Positions 36,146 to 45,399 of a stretch of 64,000 bases of DNA are shown here, in pieces. Position 1 is the stretch's first letter. Every line of letters begins with the position of its first letter. The notes under the pieces were generated by a model, which worked only from the letters and a program-made list of their open reading frames with translations, had not been told where the DNA came from and made no database searches. The position numbers were made by a program, and so were the translations under genes. This stretch comes from Clostridia bacterium (GTDB lineage: Bacteria > Bacillota > Clostridia > Christensenellales > Aristaeellaceae), in assembly GCA_017404985.1 (NCBI GenBank), contig JAFRBK010000027.1:1-64000 (forward strand). Reading direction: 5' to 3'.

Positions 36146-37660
36146 ATGAGCCATACCTACGAGAAGATTTCCGGAAACAAAGTGAAACTGACCTTTACCA
36201 TTCCCGCCGAACAGTTCGACGAAGCAACCCAGAAAGCGTTTCTGAAGCTTCGCAACCGGATTAATGTTCCCGGATTCCGCAAGGGAAAGGCTCCCCGGAG
36301 AATGATCGAAACCCTTTACGGCGCGAGCGTCTTCTTTGACGATGCCGTGGAACTCCTTTTCCCGGATGCCTATGAGGCGGCCGTGAAGGAATTTGACCTG
36401 CATCCCGTGGACCGTCCCGAAGTGGATGTGGACGAGATTGGCATGGGTAAGGACCTGAAGTTCCATCTGGAAGTGTATGTCCGCCCGGACGTGACGCTCG
36501 GCGAGTACAAGCACCTGACCATTTATCCGGAACTGCAGAAGCTGACGGACGAGATGGTCAACGCCCGGATTGCGGAGGACCAGGACAAAGCCAGCCGGAC
36601 TATCGACGTGGATGACCGTCCGGTGCAGGAAGGCGACACGGTGAACCTGGACTATGCCGGCACGGTGGACGGCGTTGCTTTTGCGGGCGGAACGGCCCAG
36701 AACCAGACTCTGACCATCGGATCCCATACGTTTATTCCCGGATTTGAAGAGCAGATGGTCGGGATGCAGATCGGGGAGGAAAAGGACCTGCAGGTGAAAT
36801 TCCCCGAGGAATACCACGCCGAAGAGCTCAAGGGCAAGGACGCCGTGTTCCATGTGAAGGTGAACGGCATCCAGGTGACCGAAAAACCGGAACTGGATGA
36901 CGACTTCGCGGCGGATGTCAGCGAGTTTGAAACCTTTGCCGAATACAAGGACAGCATCGTGAAGGAACTGCAGGAAAAGATCGACAAGAGCAACGATGCC
37001 GCGATTGAAAACGCGCTGGTTGAGGAAGCTTGCAAGAATGCGCAGGCGGACATTCCCCAGGCCATGATTGAAGACCAGGCGGAATACCTGGTGCGGGATA
37101 TGGCCGTGCGCATGAGCTACCAGGGCCTGCGGATGGAAGACTACCTGAAGTACACCGGCCAGACCCGGGAAGGACTGGCCAAGATGTATGAGCCGGAAGC
37201 AAAGAATCGCGTGATGAGCGAACTGGTGCTGGAGGAGATCCGGAAGGCCGAGAAGATTGAGCCTACTGAAGAGGAAATCGAGAAGGAAATCGTGGCCCAG
37301 GCGGAGAGGATGGGCCAGGATCCCGAAACGTTCAAGAAGAACCTGACGGACCAGCAGAAGGATTACCTGAAGGACAGCGCGGCGATCCGGAAAGCCCTGG
37401 ACCTGATGAAAGAGGGAGCCGTCATCGAGGAGAAGAAGGAAGAGCCCGCTGAACCCGCCGCGGAAGAGAAGCCTGCGAAAAAGGCCGCCGCCAAGAAGCC
37501 GGCTGCGAAGAAGGCTGCCGCGAAAGCGGAGGATAAGGCAGAGGAAAGCTCCGAGCAAGCAGATGCTGCGAAAGCAGAAGACGACGGAGCGGAGAAAAAG
37601 CCTGCCAAGAAGCCGGCGGCGAAAAAGACTGCCAAGGCGAAGGAAACCGATGCTGAATAA
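36146..37660 (+). CDS. tig: Trigger factor with long Lys/Ala-rich tail
   Basis: This is a ribosome-bound chaperone and prolyl isomerase. The 504-residue chain has the ribosome-binding signature NVPGFRKGKAPRRMI near residue 40. The FKBP domain is at about 150-240 (GDTVNLDYAGTVDGVAFAGG, then FIPGFEEQMVGM), followed by the helical C-domain. Usual length is about 430; residues from about 430 onward are an extra low-complexity tail with repeated KKPAAKK/KKAAAK units and a Glu-rich break. Start is ATG 36146, with AGGAGG 10 nt upstream. It heads the tig-clpP-clpX-lon-engB block typical of Bacillota. Confidence 0.95.
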   Translation: MSHTYEKISGNKVKLTFTIPAEQFDEATQKAFLKLRNRINVPGFRKGKAPRRMIETLYGASVFFDDAVELLFPDAYEAAVKEFDLHPVDRPEVDVDEIGMGKDLKFHLEVYVRPDVTLGEYKHLTIYPELQKLTDEMVNARIAEDQDKASRTIDVDDRPVQEGDTVNLDYAGTVDGVAFAGGTAQNQTLTIGSHTFIPGFEEQMVGMQIGEEKDLQVKFPEEYHAEELKGKDAVFHVKVNGIQVTEKPELDDDFAADVSEFETFAEYKDSIVKELQEKIDKSNDAAIENALVEEACKNAQADIPQAMIEDQAEYLVRDMAVRMSYQGLRMEDYLKYTGQTREGLAKMYEPEAKNRVMSELVLEEIRKAEKIEPTEEEIEKEIVAQAERMGQDPETFKKNLTDQQKDYLKDSAAIRKALDLMKEGAVIEEKKEEPAEPAAEEKPAKKAAAKKPAAKKAAAKAEDKAEESSEQADAAKAEDDGAEKKPAKKPAAKKTAKAKETDAE

Positions 37661-37671
37661 ATAACTGCACA

Positions 37672-37707
37672 GACCAACGGCGGCCCTGTTGGCCGCCGCT
37701 TTTGGTC
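37672..37707 (+). terminator. Hairpin between tig and clpP
   Basis: CGGCGGCC (37678-37685) and GGCCGCCG (37691-37698) form a strong stem with a CTTTT tail. Outer bases GACCA/TGGTC (37672-37676 / 37703-37707) can extend the pairing. Only 17 nt separate it from the clpP start, so it may attenuate rather than end transcription. Confidence 0.7.
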
Positions 37708-37723
37708 AGAAAAGGAGAAAAAA

Positions 37724-38320
37724 ATGCCGTTAGTTCCCATGGTTATTGAACAGACGAATCGCGGAGAAAGGTCCTATGACATCTATTCCAGGCTGCTGAA
37801 GGACCGCATTGTATTTCTCGGCGGAGAAATCACCGACGACACCGCCAACCTGGTGGTGGCGCAGCTGCTGTTTCTGGAAATGGAAGACCCGGACAGCGAT
37901 ATCAGCCTGTATATCAACAGCCCCGGCGGTTCTGTCACAGCCGGCATGGCGATTTATGACACGATGCAGTACATCAAGCCGCAGGTGCGGACGGTATGCG
38001 TCGGCATGGCAGCCAGCATGGGCGCCTTCCTGCTGATGGCCGGGGAAAAAGGCAAGCGGCTGGCGCTGCCCAACGCTGAGGTCATGATCCACCAGCCGCT
38101 GGGCGGGGCCCAGGGCCAGGCGACGGATGTGGCGATCCAGGCGGAATGGCTGATGAAAACCAAAAAGAAAATGACCGCGATGATGGCGGAGATGACTGGC
38201 CAGAACCTGAAGAAGATTCAGGCGGACGTGGAGCGGGACTATTTCATGAGCGCGGAGGAAGCGCTGGAATACCATATCATCGACGAAATATACCAGCCCA
38301 GGAACAAGGAAAGCAAGTGA
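37724..38320 (+). CDS. clpP: ATP-dependent Clp protease proteolytic subunit
   Basis: This serine peptidase forms a 14-mer with ClpX. The 198 residues are the usual length. The catalytic triad is Ser98 (GMAASMGAF), His123 (VMIHQPLGG) and Asp172 ([12 protein letters not shown]). The N-terminal axial loop region, [19 protein letters not shown], is intact. AAGGAG precedes the ATG. clpX follows after 8 nt. Confidence 0.97.
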   Translation: MPLVPMVIEQTNRGERSYDIYSRLLKDRIVFLGGEITDDTANLVVAQLLFLEMEDPDSDISLYINSPGGSVTAGMAIYDTMQYIKPQVRTVCVGMAASMGAFLLMAGEKGKRLALPNAEVMIHQPLGGAQGQATDVAIQAEWLMKTKKKMTAMMAEMTGQNLKKIQADVERDYFMSAEEALEYHIIDEIYQPRNKESK

Positions 38321-38328
38321 GGTAGCAC

Positions 38329-39627
38329 ATGGCGAACAATTATTCCAGACAGGGCCCCCGCTGCTCCTTCTGCGGAAAAGAACAGCGGATGGTGGACCGG
38401 CTGGTGGCCGGGCCGAACGTGTATATCTGCAATGAATGCATCGCGCTTTGCAACGACATCCTGAGCGAGGAAGAAGAACCATACGGCGACGGCGCGCAGC
38501 CTGCTGTAAAGGGGCCGGTCAACCTGCTTTCCCCGGCAGAGATGAAAAAGACCCTGGACGAGTATGTGATCGGGCAGGAACGGGCGAAGCGCGCGCTCAG
38601 CGTAGCCGTATACAACCACTATAAAAGGATTAACCGAAAGGCCAAGCGGGATGATGTGGAGCTGCAGAAAAGCAACATTCTGCTGCTGGGGCCCACCGGA
38701 AGCGGCAAAACCTATCTGGCCCAGACGCTGGCCAGAATTCTCGAAGTTCCTTTTGCCATTGCTGACGCCACCAGCGTCACTGAGGCGGGCTATGTCGGAG
38801 ACGATGTGGAGACGATCCTGCTGCGGCTGATCCAGGCGGCGGACTGGGATATCGAAAAAGCCCAGCGGGGGATCGTCTACATTGATGAAATTGACAAAAT
38901 CGCCCGGAAAGGCGAAAACATGTCCATTACCCGGGATGTCAGCGGCGAAGGCGTCCAGCAGGCGCTGCTGAAGATCCTGGAAGGAACCGAAGCTGCCGTT
39001 CCACCCCAGGGAGGCAGAAAACACCCGCATCAGGAAATGATCCGGATCGATACGACCAACATCCTGTTTATCTGCGGCGGCGCTTTCGACGGGCTGGTTC
39101 CGATTATCGAGAACCGGATCGGGAAGAAAGTATTGGGCTTTGGGGCAGAGGTACAAAGCCAGCGGGATCCGAACCGGGTGGATGCCCTGAAGGATGTCCG
39201 TCCGGAGGACCTGACCAAATACGGGCTGATTCCGGAATTCGTCGGACGGCTGCCGGTGGTGGTCACGCTGGACGGGCTGGATGAAGATGCGCTGGTACGC
39301 ATCCTCCGGGAACCGAAAAACGCCCTCTGCAAGCAATATGAAGTACTGCTGGACATGGACGGGGTTAAGCTGACCTTTGAGGACGACGCGGTTCGGGAAA
39401 TTGCCCGCCAGGCGATCGCCCGGAAATGCGGCGCCCGGGGACTGCGCGCAATCATCGAGGATGCGATGCTGGACACCATGTTCGACCTGCCGGGCCAGCC
39501 GGATGTTACCGAATGCGTCATTACGAAAGACGCGGTTACCGGCGGAAAGCCGACGCTGATCAGCGGCACCCGGCGGCGGGCTGCCAAACGGTCGGAGGCC
39601 CGGACAGACAAACCGGATGCCTCCTGA
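38329..39627 (+). CDS. clpX: ATP-dependent Clp protease ATP-binding subunit
   Basis: This 432-residue AAA+ unfoldase feeds substrates to ClpP. The N-terminal zinc domain has Cys12, Cys15, Cys34 and Cys37. Walker A is [19 protein letters not shown] and Walker B is [14 protein letters not shown]. The pore loop is GYVGDD, and the ClpP-contacting IGF-type loop is [11 protein letters not shown]. The C-terminal small domain is complete, followed by a short Lys/Arg-rich tail. GTGAGGT overlapping the clpP stop acts as the ribosome-binding site. Confidence 0.97.
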   Translation: MANNYSRQGPRCSFCGKEQRMVDRLVAGPNVYICNECIALCNDILSEEEEPYGDGAQPAVKGPVNLLSPAEMKKTLDEYVIGQERAKRALSVAVYNHYKRINRKAKRDDVELQKSNILLLGPTGSGKTYLAQTLARILEVPFAIADATSVTEAGYVGDDVETILLRLIQAADWDIEKAQRGIVYIDEIDKIARKGENMSITRDVSGEGVQQALLKILEGTEAAVPPQGGRKHPHQEMIRIDTTNILFICGGAFDGLVPIIENRIGKKVLGFGAEVQSQRDPNRVDALKDVRPEDLTKYGLIPEFVGRLPVVVTLDGLDEDALVRILREPKNALCKQYEVLLDMDGVKLTFEDDAVREIARQAIARKCGARGLRAIIEDAMLDTMFDLPGQPDVTECVITKDAVTGGKPTLISGTRRRAAKRSEARTDKPDAS

Positions 39628-39647
39628 AAAACGATACGGAGGAAATC

Positions 39648-41960
39648 ATGAGGAACCCCCCTTTGATGGAACTGCCTGTTCTGCCCCTGCGCGGGCTGAT
39701 GATCTTTCCCGGCATTGTGCTGCACTTCGATGTGGGCCGACAGAAATCGGTGGCTGCGCTGGAACAGGGAATGATGGCGGAACAGCGCGTTTTTCTGGTG
39801 AGCCAGAAAGATGACGAGACGGAAGAACCGGGCCCCGACGACCTGTGCAAAGTCGGAACCATCGCCCAGATCAAACAGGTAATGAACCTTCCAGGAGAAA
39901 ACATCCGGGTGCTTGTGGAAGGCGAGACCCGCGGCGTTATCAAGGAAATCCTGAGCACGGATCCCTGCATGAAAGCCGTGGTCCGGGTATGCCGCGATAA
40001 AACCCCGCGGTCCGCTGATACGAAAGCCCTGCTGAGGACCGCCCAGGACCTTTTTGCCGAATTTGCGCAGGCTTCCCAGCGGGTGAGCCAGGAAACAGTC
40101 GAGTCCGTGCGGAATATCGAGGCCCCCGGCGACCTGGCGGATATGCTGGCTGCCAATGTGCTGAGCAGGCGGGAAGCACGCCAGGAAATCCTGGATGAGC
40201 TGGATCCCGTCCGCCGGCTGGAAAAAATCTGTGTCATTCTGATGCAGGAAACCGACATGGCGGACACTGAGAAGCAGATTCAGGCCCGCATCAAGAAGCA
40301 GGTGGAGAAAAACCAGAAGGACTACTACCTGCGGGAACAGATCAAGGCGATCCAGACGGAGCTGGGCGACCGGGACGAATCTGAAGTGGCCGACCTCAGA
40401 AAGCGGATGGAAGAAACCCCGCTGAACGAGGAAGCCCGGGCTAAGTGCGAAAAAGAGCTGGACAGGCTGAGCCATATGCCGCCGGGAACGCCCGAAGCGG
40501 CTGTCAGCCAGACCTATATTGAATGGATTCTGGATCTGCCCTGGGGAAAGGAAACCGAGGATAATCTGGATCTGAACCGGGCCAGGGAGGTTCTGAACCG
40601 GGACCACTACGGCATGGATGAGGTCAAGGAGCGGATCATCGAGTATCTGGCCGTGCTTCATTTGAAGAAAGACATGAAGGGCCCGATTCTCTGCTTCGTC
40701 GGCCCTCCCGGTGTCGGCAAAACCAGCATTGTGAAGGCCATAGCTGAAGCAGTCGGCCGGAAGTTCGTTCAGATGAGCCTGGGCGGCGTGAGGGATGAGG
40801 CGGAGATTCGCGGACACCGGCGGACCTATATCGGATCCATTCCCGGACGAATTATTTCCGGCCTGAAACAGGCGGGCACGATGAACCCTGTGTTCCTGTT
40901 CGACGAAATCGACAAAATGAGCGGGGATTTTCGCGGCGATCCGGCTTCCGCCATGCTGGAGGTGCTGGATGCGGAGCAGAACAATGCATTCCGGGACCAT
41001 TATCTGGAACTGCCTTTTGACCTGAGCAAAGTCATGTTTATCACCACCGCCAACAGTATGGAGACGATTCCCGCGCCGCTGCTGGACCGGATGGAACTGA
41101 TTGAGGTGCCCAGCTATACTGAGGAAGAAAAGCTGCAGATTCTGAAACGCCACCTGATGCCCAAGCAGATTCTGGAACACGGCATGAAACCCGGTGCGCT
41201 GAAAATTGCAGACAGTATTTATAAAGCAATGATTGAAGGGTATACCCGGGAAGCCGGCGTCAGGACCCTGGAGCGGACGGCAGCCAAAGTCTGCCGGAAA
41301 GCGGCGGTATACATGCTGGACAACGGCAAGCGGACCATGACGGTCAATGCCAAGGTGCTGCATGACCTGCTGGGCGCGCCGCGATACCTGCGGGAGGACC
41401 TGGAAAAAGAGCCCCGGGTCGGCGTCGTGAACGGGCTGGCCTACACCAGCGTCGGCGGCGAAATGCTGGAAGTGGAATGCACCCCCATGTCCGGCAAGGG
41501 AAACCTGAAGCTGACCGGCCAGCTGGGGGATGTCATGAAGGAATCCGCCGAAACGGCATTCAGCTGGGTTCGCGCGCACAGCGACATGCTGGGGCTGAAG
41601 GATGACTTCTACAAGGATATTGACATCCATATCCACGTACCGGAAGGCGCGGTGCCCAAGGACGGACCTTCCGCCGGCGTCACGATGACCACGGCGCTCG
41701 TCAGCGCGCTGACGGGGCGGCCTGTGCGCCAGACGGTCGCGATGACCGGCGAGATTACACTGCGGGGCCGGGTGCTCCCCATCGGCGGGCTGAAGGAAAA
41801 GACGCTGGCTGCCTACCGTGCGGGAATCAGGATTCTGGTGATCCCTGAGGAAAACAGGAAGGACCTGGAGAAAATTCCCGATTATGTGCTGGCCCGGTTC
41901 AGCATCGTCCCGGTGAAGGACATCACGGAAGTACTGAAGACTGCGCTGACGGACAAGTAA
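39648..41960 (+). CDS. lon: ATP-dependent protease Lon
   Basis: This is a 770-residue cytoplasmic AAA+ protease. The N-terminal substrate-binding domain starts [17 protein letters not shown] coiled region follows ([19 protein letters not shown]). Walker A is [19 protein letters not shown], and the [19 protein letters not shown] block is present. The protease domain has the catalytic Ser in [11 protein letters not shown], with the partner Lys in [13 protein letters not shown]. Start is ATG 39648 with ACGGAGG upstream; the frame is open much further back into clpX but has no start site there. engB follows after 11 nt. Confidence 0.97.
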   Translation: MRNPPLMELPVLPLRGLMIFPGIVLHFDVGRQKSVAALEQGMMAEQRVFLVSQKDDETEEPGPDDLCKVGTIAQIKQVMNLPGENIRVLVEGETRGVIKEILSTDPCMKAVVRVCRDKTPRSADTKALLRTAQDLFAEFAQASQRVSQETVESVRNIEAPGDLADMLAANVLSRREARQEILDELDPVRRLEKICVILMQETDMADTEKQIQARIKKQVEKNQKDYYLREQIKAIQTELGDRDESEVADLRKRMEETPLNEEARAKCEKELDRLSHMPPGTPEAAVSQTYIEWILDLPWGKETEDNLDLNRAREVLNRDHYGMDEVKERIIEYLAVLHLKKDMKGPILCFVGPPGVGKTSIVKAIAEAVGRKFVQMSLGGVRDEAEIRGHRRTYIGSIPGRIISGLKQAGTMNPVFLFDEIDKMSGDFRGDPASAMLEVLDAEQNNAFRDHYLELPFDLSKVMFITTANSMETIPAPLLDRMELIEVPSYTEEEKLQILKRHLMPKQILEHGMKPGALKIADSIYKAMIEGYTREAGVRTLERTAAKVCRKAAVYMLDNGKRTMTVNAKVLHDLLGAPRYLREDLEKEPRVGVVNGLAYTSVGGEMLEVECTPMSGKGNLKLTGQLGDVMKESAETAFSWVRAHSDMLGLKDDFYKDIDIHIHVPEGAVPKDGPSAGVTMTTALVSALTGRPVRQTVAMTGEITLRGRVLPIGGLKEKTLAAYRAGIRILVIPEENRKDLEKIPDYVLARFSIVPVKDITEVLKTALTDK

Positions 41961-41971
41961 AGGGAAAAACT

Positions 41972-42565
41972 GTGGAAATCAAGAATGCAGAGTTTGTAAC
42001 ATCCATGGCCTCCTACGGAGATTTTCCGGGAAAGGGGCTTCCCCAGATCGCGGTAGCCGGAAAGAGCAACGTCGGGAAAAGCACGCTGATCAATAAGCTG
42101 TGCCGGCGCAACAAGCTGGCGCGAACCAGTTCCACGCCCGGAAAAACCCGGCTGATCAATATCTTTCTGCTGAACGGGGAGTTTCATCTCGTAGACCTGC
42201 CCGGCTACGGGTTTGCGAAAGTGGACAAGCAGGAGAAACTCCGCTGGGGAAAAATGATGCAGGATTATTTCACCGGAGCGGAGGAACTGAAGCATGTCCT
42301 CTGCCTGGTGGATATCCGGCATGAACCGACGGAAGACGACAAAACCATGAACCGCTTCCTCCGGGAGATGGAAATTCCATTTACCGTCATCGCCACGAAG
42401 GCGGACAAGATCAGCAGGGGAGCACGGAGCAAATACCTGGCGCCGATCTGCCGGGCATTGAGCGTCCAGCCCTGGGAAATCATCTGCTTCAGCGGGGAGG
42501 ACGGAACCGGAAGAGATGAACTGCTGGCACTGCTGGAAGGGATTCTGGCCGGGGACCCGGAATAA
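41972..42565 (+). CDS. engB: Ribosome-assembly GTPase EngB/YsxC
   Basis: This 197-residue GTPase is needed for 50S subunit assembly. G1 is AVAGKSNVGKSTLINKL, G2 lies in TSSTPGKTR, G3 is LVDLPGYGFAK, G4 is TKADK and G5 is ICFSGEDGTG. The start is GTG 41972, preceded by AAGGGA. The lon-engB junction is conserved across Bacillota and supports the lineage call. Confidence 0.96.
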   Translation: MEIKNAEFVTSMASYGDFPGKGLPQIAVAGKSNVGKSTLINKLCRRNKLARTSSTPGKTRLINIFLLNGEFHLVDLPGYGFAKVDKQEKLRWGKMMQDYFTGAEELKHVLCLVDIRHEPTEDDKTMNRFLREMEIPFTVIATKADKISRGARSKYLAPICRALSVQPWEIICFSGEDGTGRDELLALLEGILAGDPE

Positions 42566-42620
42566 GAAAAAACGAAAACAAAAAAAATCCCCCCAGATAC
42601 GGAATGGAAGTTTTTCCCTA

Positions 42621-42649
42621 TTGCATCGGCGCCTCTTCCGGAGTATAAT
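42621..42649 (+). promoter_or_regulatory. Promoter for the zinc-ribbon/phosphoesterase pair
   Basis: TTGCAT (42621-42626), 17 nt, TATAAT (42644-42649). The ATG is 42 nt downstream. Confidence 0.8.
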
Positions 42650-42690
42650 CACAAGCCGTGGATTGATGTCAATCATGAGGAGGAAGATTC

Positions 42691-43116
42691 ATGAAGCTGG
42701 TGAAATGCCCGCGGTGTGATCTGAACTATATTCGGGAAGACGAAAAATACTGCAAAGTCTGCCTGAGAGAGCTGAAAGGCGAAAAGCATGAAGACGAGGT
42801 GGAGCTCTGCAGCATCTGCAATGAGGAGCCGGCCCTGCCGGGCAAGGATGTCTGCCTGTTCTGCCTGAAGGAAATGAACAAATCCAACAGCAACGACGAT
42901 ACGCAGAACGAAGAAATGACGGAAGGGCTTGAACCCGGCAACATCGGGGATATGGACTCCGTCAGTGGCATGGATGAGATTATTCCCGACGTTGAGGATG
43001 ACAGCGAGATCCCGAGCCAGGAGTTCGGTGAGATTGAGAACGAGCTGAGCCTGGAGGATGTTCGGGAAGACGAGGAACGGAAAGCGGACGAGGACGAAGC
43101 TGAAGACGACCTGTAA
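42691..43116 (+). CDS. Small acidic protein with two zinc ribbons
   Basis: The 141-residue protein has two CxxC...CxxC zinc knuckles: Cys6/9/21/24 and Cys40/43/55/58. From residue 60 to the end it is strongly acidic with no aromatic core (ends EDEERKADEDEAEDDL). The layout suggests a zinc-bound adaptor with a DNA-mimic-like or disordered tail, but no function is known to me. GAGGAGG lies 7 nt before the ATG. It shares a promoter with the phosphoesterase gene that starts 18 nt after its stop. Confidence 0.75.
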   Translation: MKLVKCPRCDLNYIREDEKYCKVCLRELKGEKHEDEVELCSICNEEPALPGKDVCLFCLKEMNKSNSNDDTQNEEMTEGLEPGNIGDMDSVSGMDEIIPDVEDDSEIPSQEFGEIENELSLEDVREDEERKADEDEAEDDL

Positions 43117-43134
43117 TTGCCCGCGGAGGATCAT

Positions 43135-43863
43135 ATGCGCCTGTTTGCCATTGGAGACCTTCACCTGTCCGGAGGGGATGACAAGCCCATGGACGTGTTC
43201 GGCTCCCAGTGGGACAGGCATTTTTTTCGTATCAGCGAAGCCTGGCGGAAGACAGTGGACGACCGGGATACCGTCCTGATTCCCGGGGATATCAGCTGGG
43301 CGATGCAGCTGGAACAGGCGGTTCCCGACCTGCAGGCGATCGGGGACCTGCCCGGGAGAAAAATTCTCTGTAAAGGGAACCATGATTACTGGTGGAACAG
43401 CGTGACCCGGGTCAGAAGCATTCTGCCGGAGGGAATGGCTGCGCTGCAGCATGATGCTATTGAGCTGGAGAACTGTGTGGTCTGCGGAACCCGGGGATGG
43501 CTGATTCCGACAGGCGGGAATCCGCTGGCCAAAGAGGATGAGAAAATATACCGGCGCGAAGCGCAGCGGCTGCGCCTGGCCGTGGAATCCGCCAGGCAAT
43601 TGAACCGGCAAAAGCCTCTGGCTGTAATGATGCATTATCCTCCGCTGACGATGGCCGACCGGGAGAATGAGTTTGTCCGGATCCTGGAAGAAAGCGGCGC
43701 CGGAATGGTTGTGTACGGCCATCTGCATGGGGACGGGATCCGGGCGGGGTTTCACGGAGAATACCACGGCATTCAATACCGGCTTGTTTCCTGTGACGGG
43801 ATCGGCTTTGCCCCGCTATTAATCGGTGAGGATGCTTCGGCAGAGAATCTTAACTTTTTGTGA
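43135..43863 (+). CDS. Calcineurin-like metallophosphoesterase
   Basis: This 242-residue cytoplasmic protein has all metal-binding motifs of the family: FAIGDLHLSG, LIPGDISWAM, LCKGNHDYWW, MMHYPPLT and VVYGHLHGDG. The close YWW after GNHD and the TRGW strand are shared with a Bacillota group of unassigned phosphoesterases. Start is ATG 43135 with CGGAGG about 6 nt upstream. It is different from the phosphoesterase domain of the fusion protein at 31504. Substrate is unknown. Confidence 0.88.
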   Translation: MRLFAIGDLHLSGGDDKPMDVFGSQWDRHFFRISEAWRKTVDDRDTVLIPGDISWAMQLEQAVPDLQAIGDLPGRKILCKGNHDYWWNSVTRVRSILPEGMAALQHDAIELENCVVCGTRGWLIPTGGNPLAKEDEKIYRREAQRLRLAVESARQLNRQKPLAVMMHYPPLTMADRENEFVRILEESGAGMVVYGHLHGDGIRAGFHGEYHGIQYRLVSCDGIGFAPLLIGEDASAENLNFL

Positions 43864-43886
43864 CAAAAAAACTGAATTTCTGTCAA

Positions 43887-43919
43887 AACCAGGTTCTGAA
43901 TCAGGGCCTGGTTTTTTTA
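43887..43919 (+). terminator. Intrinsic terminator after the phosphoesterase gene
   Basis: AACCAGG (43887-43893) pairs with CCTGGTT (43907-43913), followed by a T tract. Confidence 0.85.
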
Positions 43920-44052
43920 TGATACAAAATATTGGATGACAAAAAACGGGCGGCACAAGTCTGGGAACAAATATTACTAAACAATTAAGAAAAAGTTACA
44001 AAAACAATAAAAAACCACATACAAACCCCTGCAGCCTTTCAGAAACAAGGGC

Positions 44053-44081
44053 TTGCGAAGATCCTTTTCTTATGCTACATT
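44053..44081 (+). promoter_or_regulatory. Promoter for the dcw cluster (mraZ)
   Basis: TTGCGA (44053-44058), 17 nt, TACATT (44076-44081), with TGC just before the -10 (extended -10). Upstream DNA at 43970-44030 is strikingly A-rich, as in an UP element. The 284-bp gap before mraZ holds nothing else apart from the terminator and the repeat boxes. Confidence 0.6.
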
Positions 44082-44140
44082 TGTGGGGAAAAAGGGAATC
44101 CAAGCCCAAAATCGTACATAAAAGTGGGGGAGAAGGGGTG
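44082..44140 (+). promoter_or_regulatory. Putative MraZ-binding repeats upstream of mraZ
   Basis: TGTGGGGAAAAAGGGAATC (44082-44100) begins at the predicted start point. AAAGTGGGGGAGAAGGGGTG (44121-44140) lies just before the mraZ start. Both have the form TGGGG-4 nt-AGGG, similar to the TGGG repeats through which MraZ represses its own operon. The second also includes the ribosome-binding site. Confidence 0.5.
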
Positions 44141-44147
44141 AGCTGTG

Positions 44148-44672
44148 ATGGATGACCAAAACCAACCCAAACCATCAGACGGCGAATCCCCGAAGGGAAA
44201 ACAGGGTTCAGGCTCCACCGTACGATTCATCGGATCCTATAACCACAGCCTGGACAACAAAGGCCGGCTGGTGATTCCCCAGGGATTCAGGGACAAACTC
44301 GGAAGCCCCTTCTGCGTTGCCCCTTCCTACGATTTCAAATCCATCGCGTTATACCCGACCGCCATGTGGGAAAAACGCAACGAAGCTTATGAAAAGCTGG
44401 GCACACTGAATCCGGCGGTAAACCGCTATCTGGAACAATTCTATGCGCTCAGTTATGACGGGCAGACATTTGACGCCCAGGGCCGGGTCCTGCTCCCCGC
44501 GAACATTCGGACGAAGATCCTGAAGGACGGGAAGGATGTGGAGATCACAGGCGCCAATGACCATGTCCGTGTTGTGACAGAAAGCGTCTGCGAGGACAGC
44601 TGGGATGCTTTCAACAAAGAACTGCCGGCTCTGCTGGAAATGATTGCAGGGCTTGAAAAACAGGGCGAGTAA
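44148..44672 (+). CDS. mraZ: Transcriptional regulator MraZ
   Basis: MraZ is a ring-shaped DNA-binding protein that controls the division and cell-wall cluster it heads. Two SpoVT/AbrB-type motifs are present: HSLDNKGRLVIPQGFRDKLG and TFDAQGRVLLPANIRTKI. The 174-residue chain is about 30 residues longer than usual because of a hydrophilic Ser/Gly/Lys-rich N-terminus. ATG 44148 (or the GTG just before) follows AGAAGGGG. The gene normally next to it, rsmH, is absent. Confidence 0.94.
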   Translation: MDDQNQPKPSDGESPKGKQGSGSTVRFIGSYNHSLDNKGRLVIPQGFRDKLGSPFCVAPSYDFKSIALYPTAMWEKRNEAYEKLGTLNPAVNRYLEQFYALSYDGQTFDAQGRVLLPANIRTKILKDGKDVEITGANDHVRVVTESVCEDSWDAFNKELPALLEMIAGLEKQGE

Positions 44673-44702
44673 CCGCCTGAAAACGGAAAGGAGACGATGC
44701 TG

Positions 44703-45299
44703 ATGACTGAGATGCCCATCCGGGCCCGGCGCAGGCTCGAAGATGTGGCGGTCAACTGGCAGGAACGGCGCGCCCGGTCGGAAGATATGAGGGAGCAGCA
44801 GGCGGACCTCCGCAGGCGGCGCATCACCGTTTCCGACCGGATCCCCTCCTTTCATCAGACTCAGGACTGGACCGGAAGCATGGGCGTGAGCCCCAGCGGA
44901 CGGTTCCGTGTGATTGAGGAACCGACACAAAGACAGCGCGTATTTTCAAAGGAAGGCATCCGCTGGGACGCAGCGTGGATTGCCATTGTCCTGGTCTGCG
45001 TCATTTTGCTGGGGGTTTTGCTGGCAGATCTGGCAGGAATCGGCAGAAGCATGAAGTCGATTACCAAGATGAATTCCCGGATTGAAATGCTGACCGCCAA
45101 GAATGAACAGCTTCAGCAGCAGCTGGACCTGAGCACCAGCGACCTGAGCGTGTGCACAGAGGCAGTGAAGCTGAACCTGATTTCCTCCGGAGGCGCCAAG
45201 GCGGTACGCCTGACCGCTCCTGAAAACGCGACGCTGATGCTGACCGGAACGGCAGACACACAGGCGAATCTTCCAACCGGCAACACGACAGGGGACTGA
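44703..45299 (+). CDS. FtsL-like division protein
   Basis: The 198-residue protein has a basic, Arg-rich cytoplasmic part of about 95 residues, one membrane helix (WIAIVLVCVILLGVLLADLAG) and a short extracellular coiled coil (RIEMLTAKNEQLQQQLDLS). This topology and its place after mraZ fit FtsL, which bridges FtsQ and FtsB/DivIC. Sequence similarity to FtsL is always low, so the call rests on layout and position. AAAGGAG is 9 nt before ATG 44703 and only 3 nt before ATG 44697. Confidence 0.65.
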   Translation: MTEMPIRARRRLEDVAVNWQERRARSEDMREQQADLRRRRITVSDRIPSFHQTQDWTGSMGVSPSGRFRVIEEPTQRQRVFSKEGIRWDAAWIAIVLVCVILLGVLLADLAGIGRSMKSITKMNSRIEMLTAKNEQLQQQLDLSTSDLSVCTEAVKLNLISSGGAKAVRLTAPENATLMLTGTADTQANLPTGNTTGD

Positions 45300-45399
45300 C
45301 ATTGTCGGTCTCCTTCTTTCATTAATTACAGGTAGTCAAAGCGGCCCATTTGTGGTAATCTTATAATAGGTTCGAATTCAGGAAAAGGACGGACGTCGA

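Noticed and set aside
39030..41636. An 868-codon open frame on the minus strand opposite lon and clpX
   Set aside because: It is the antisense shadow of two certain genes, with no ribosome-binding site and no recognisable motif.
45333..45367. Internal promoter for murE
   Set aside because: TATAAT at 45362-45367 is a perfect -10, but no acceptable -35 lies at 16-18 nt and there is no TGn extension, so support is insufficient.
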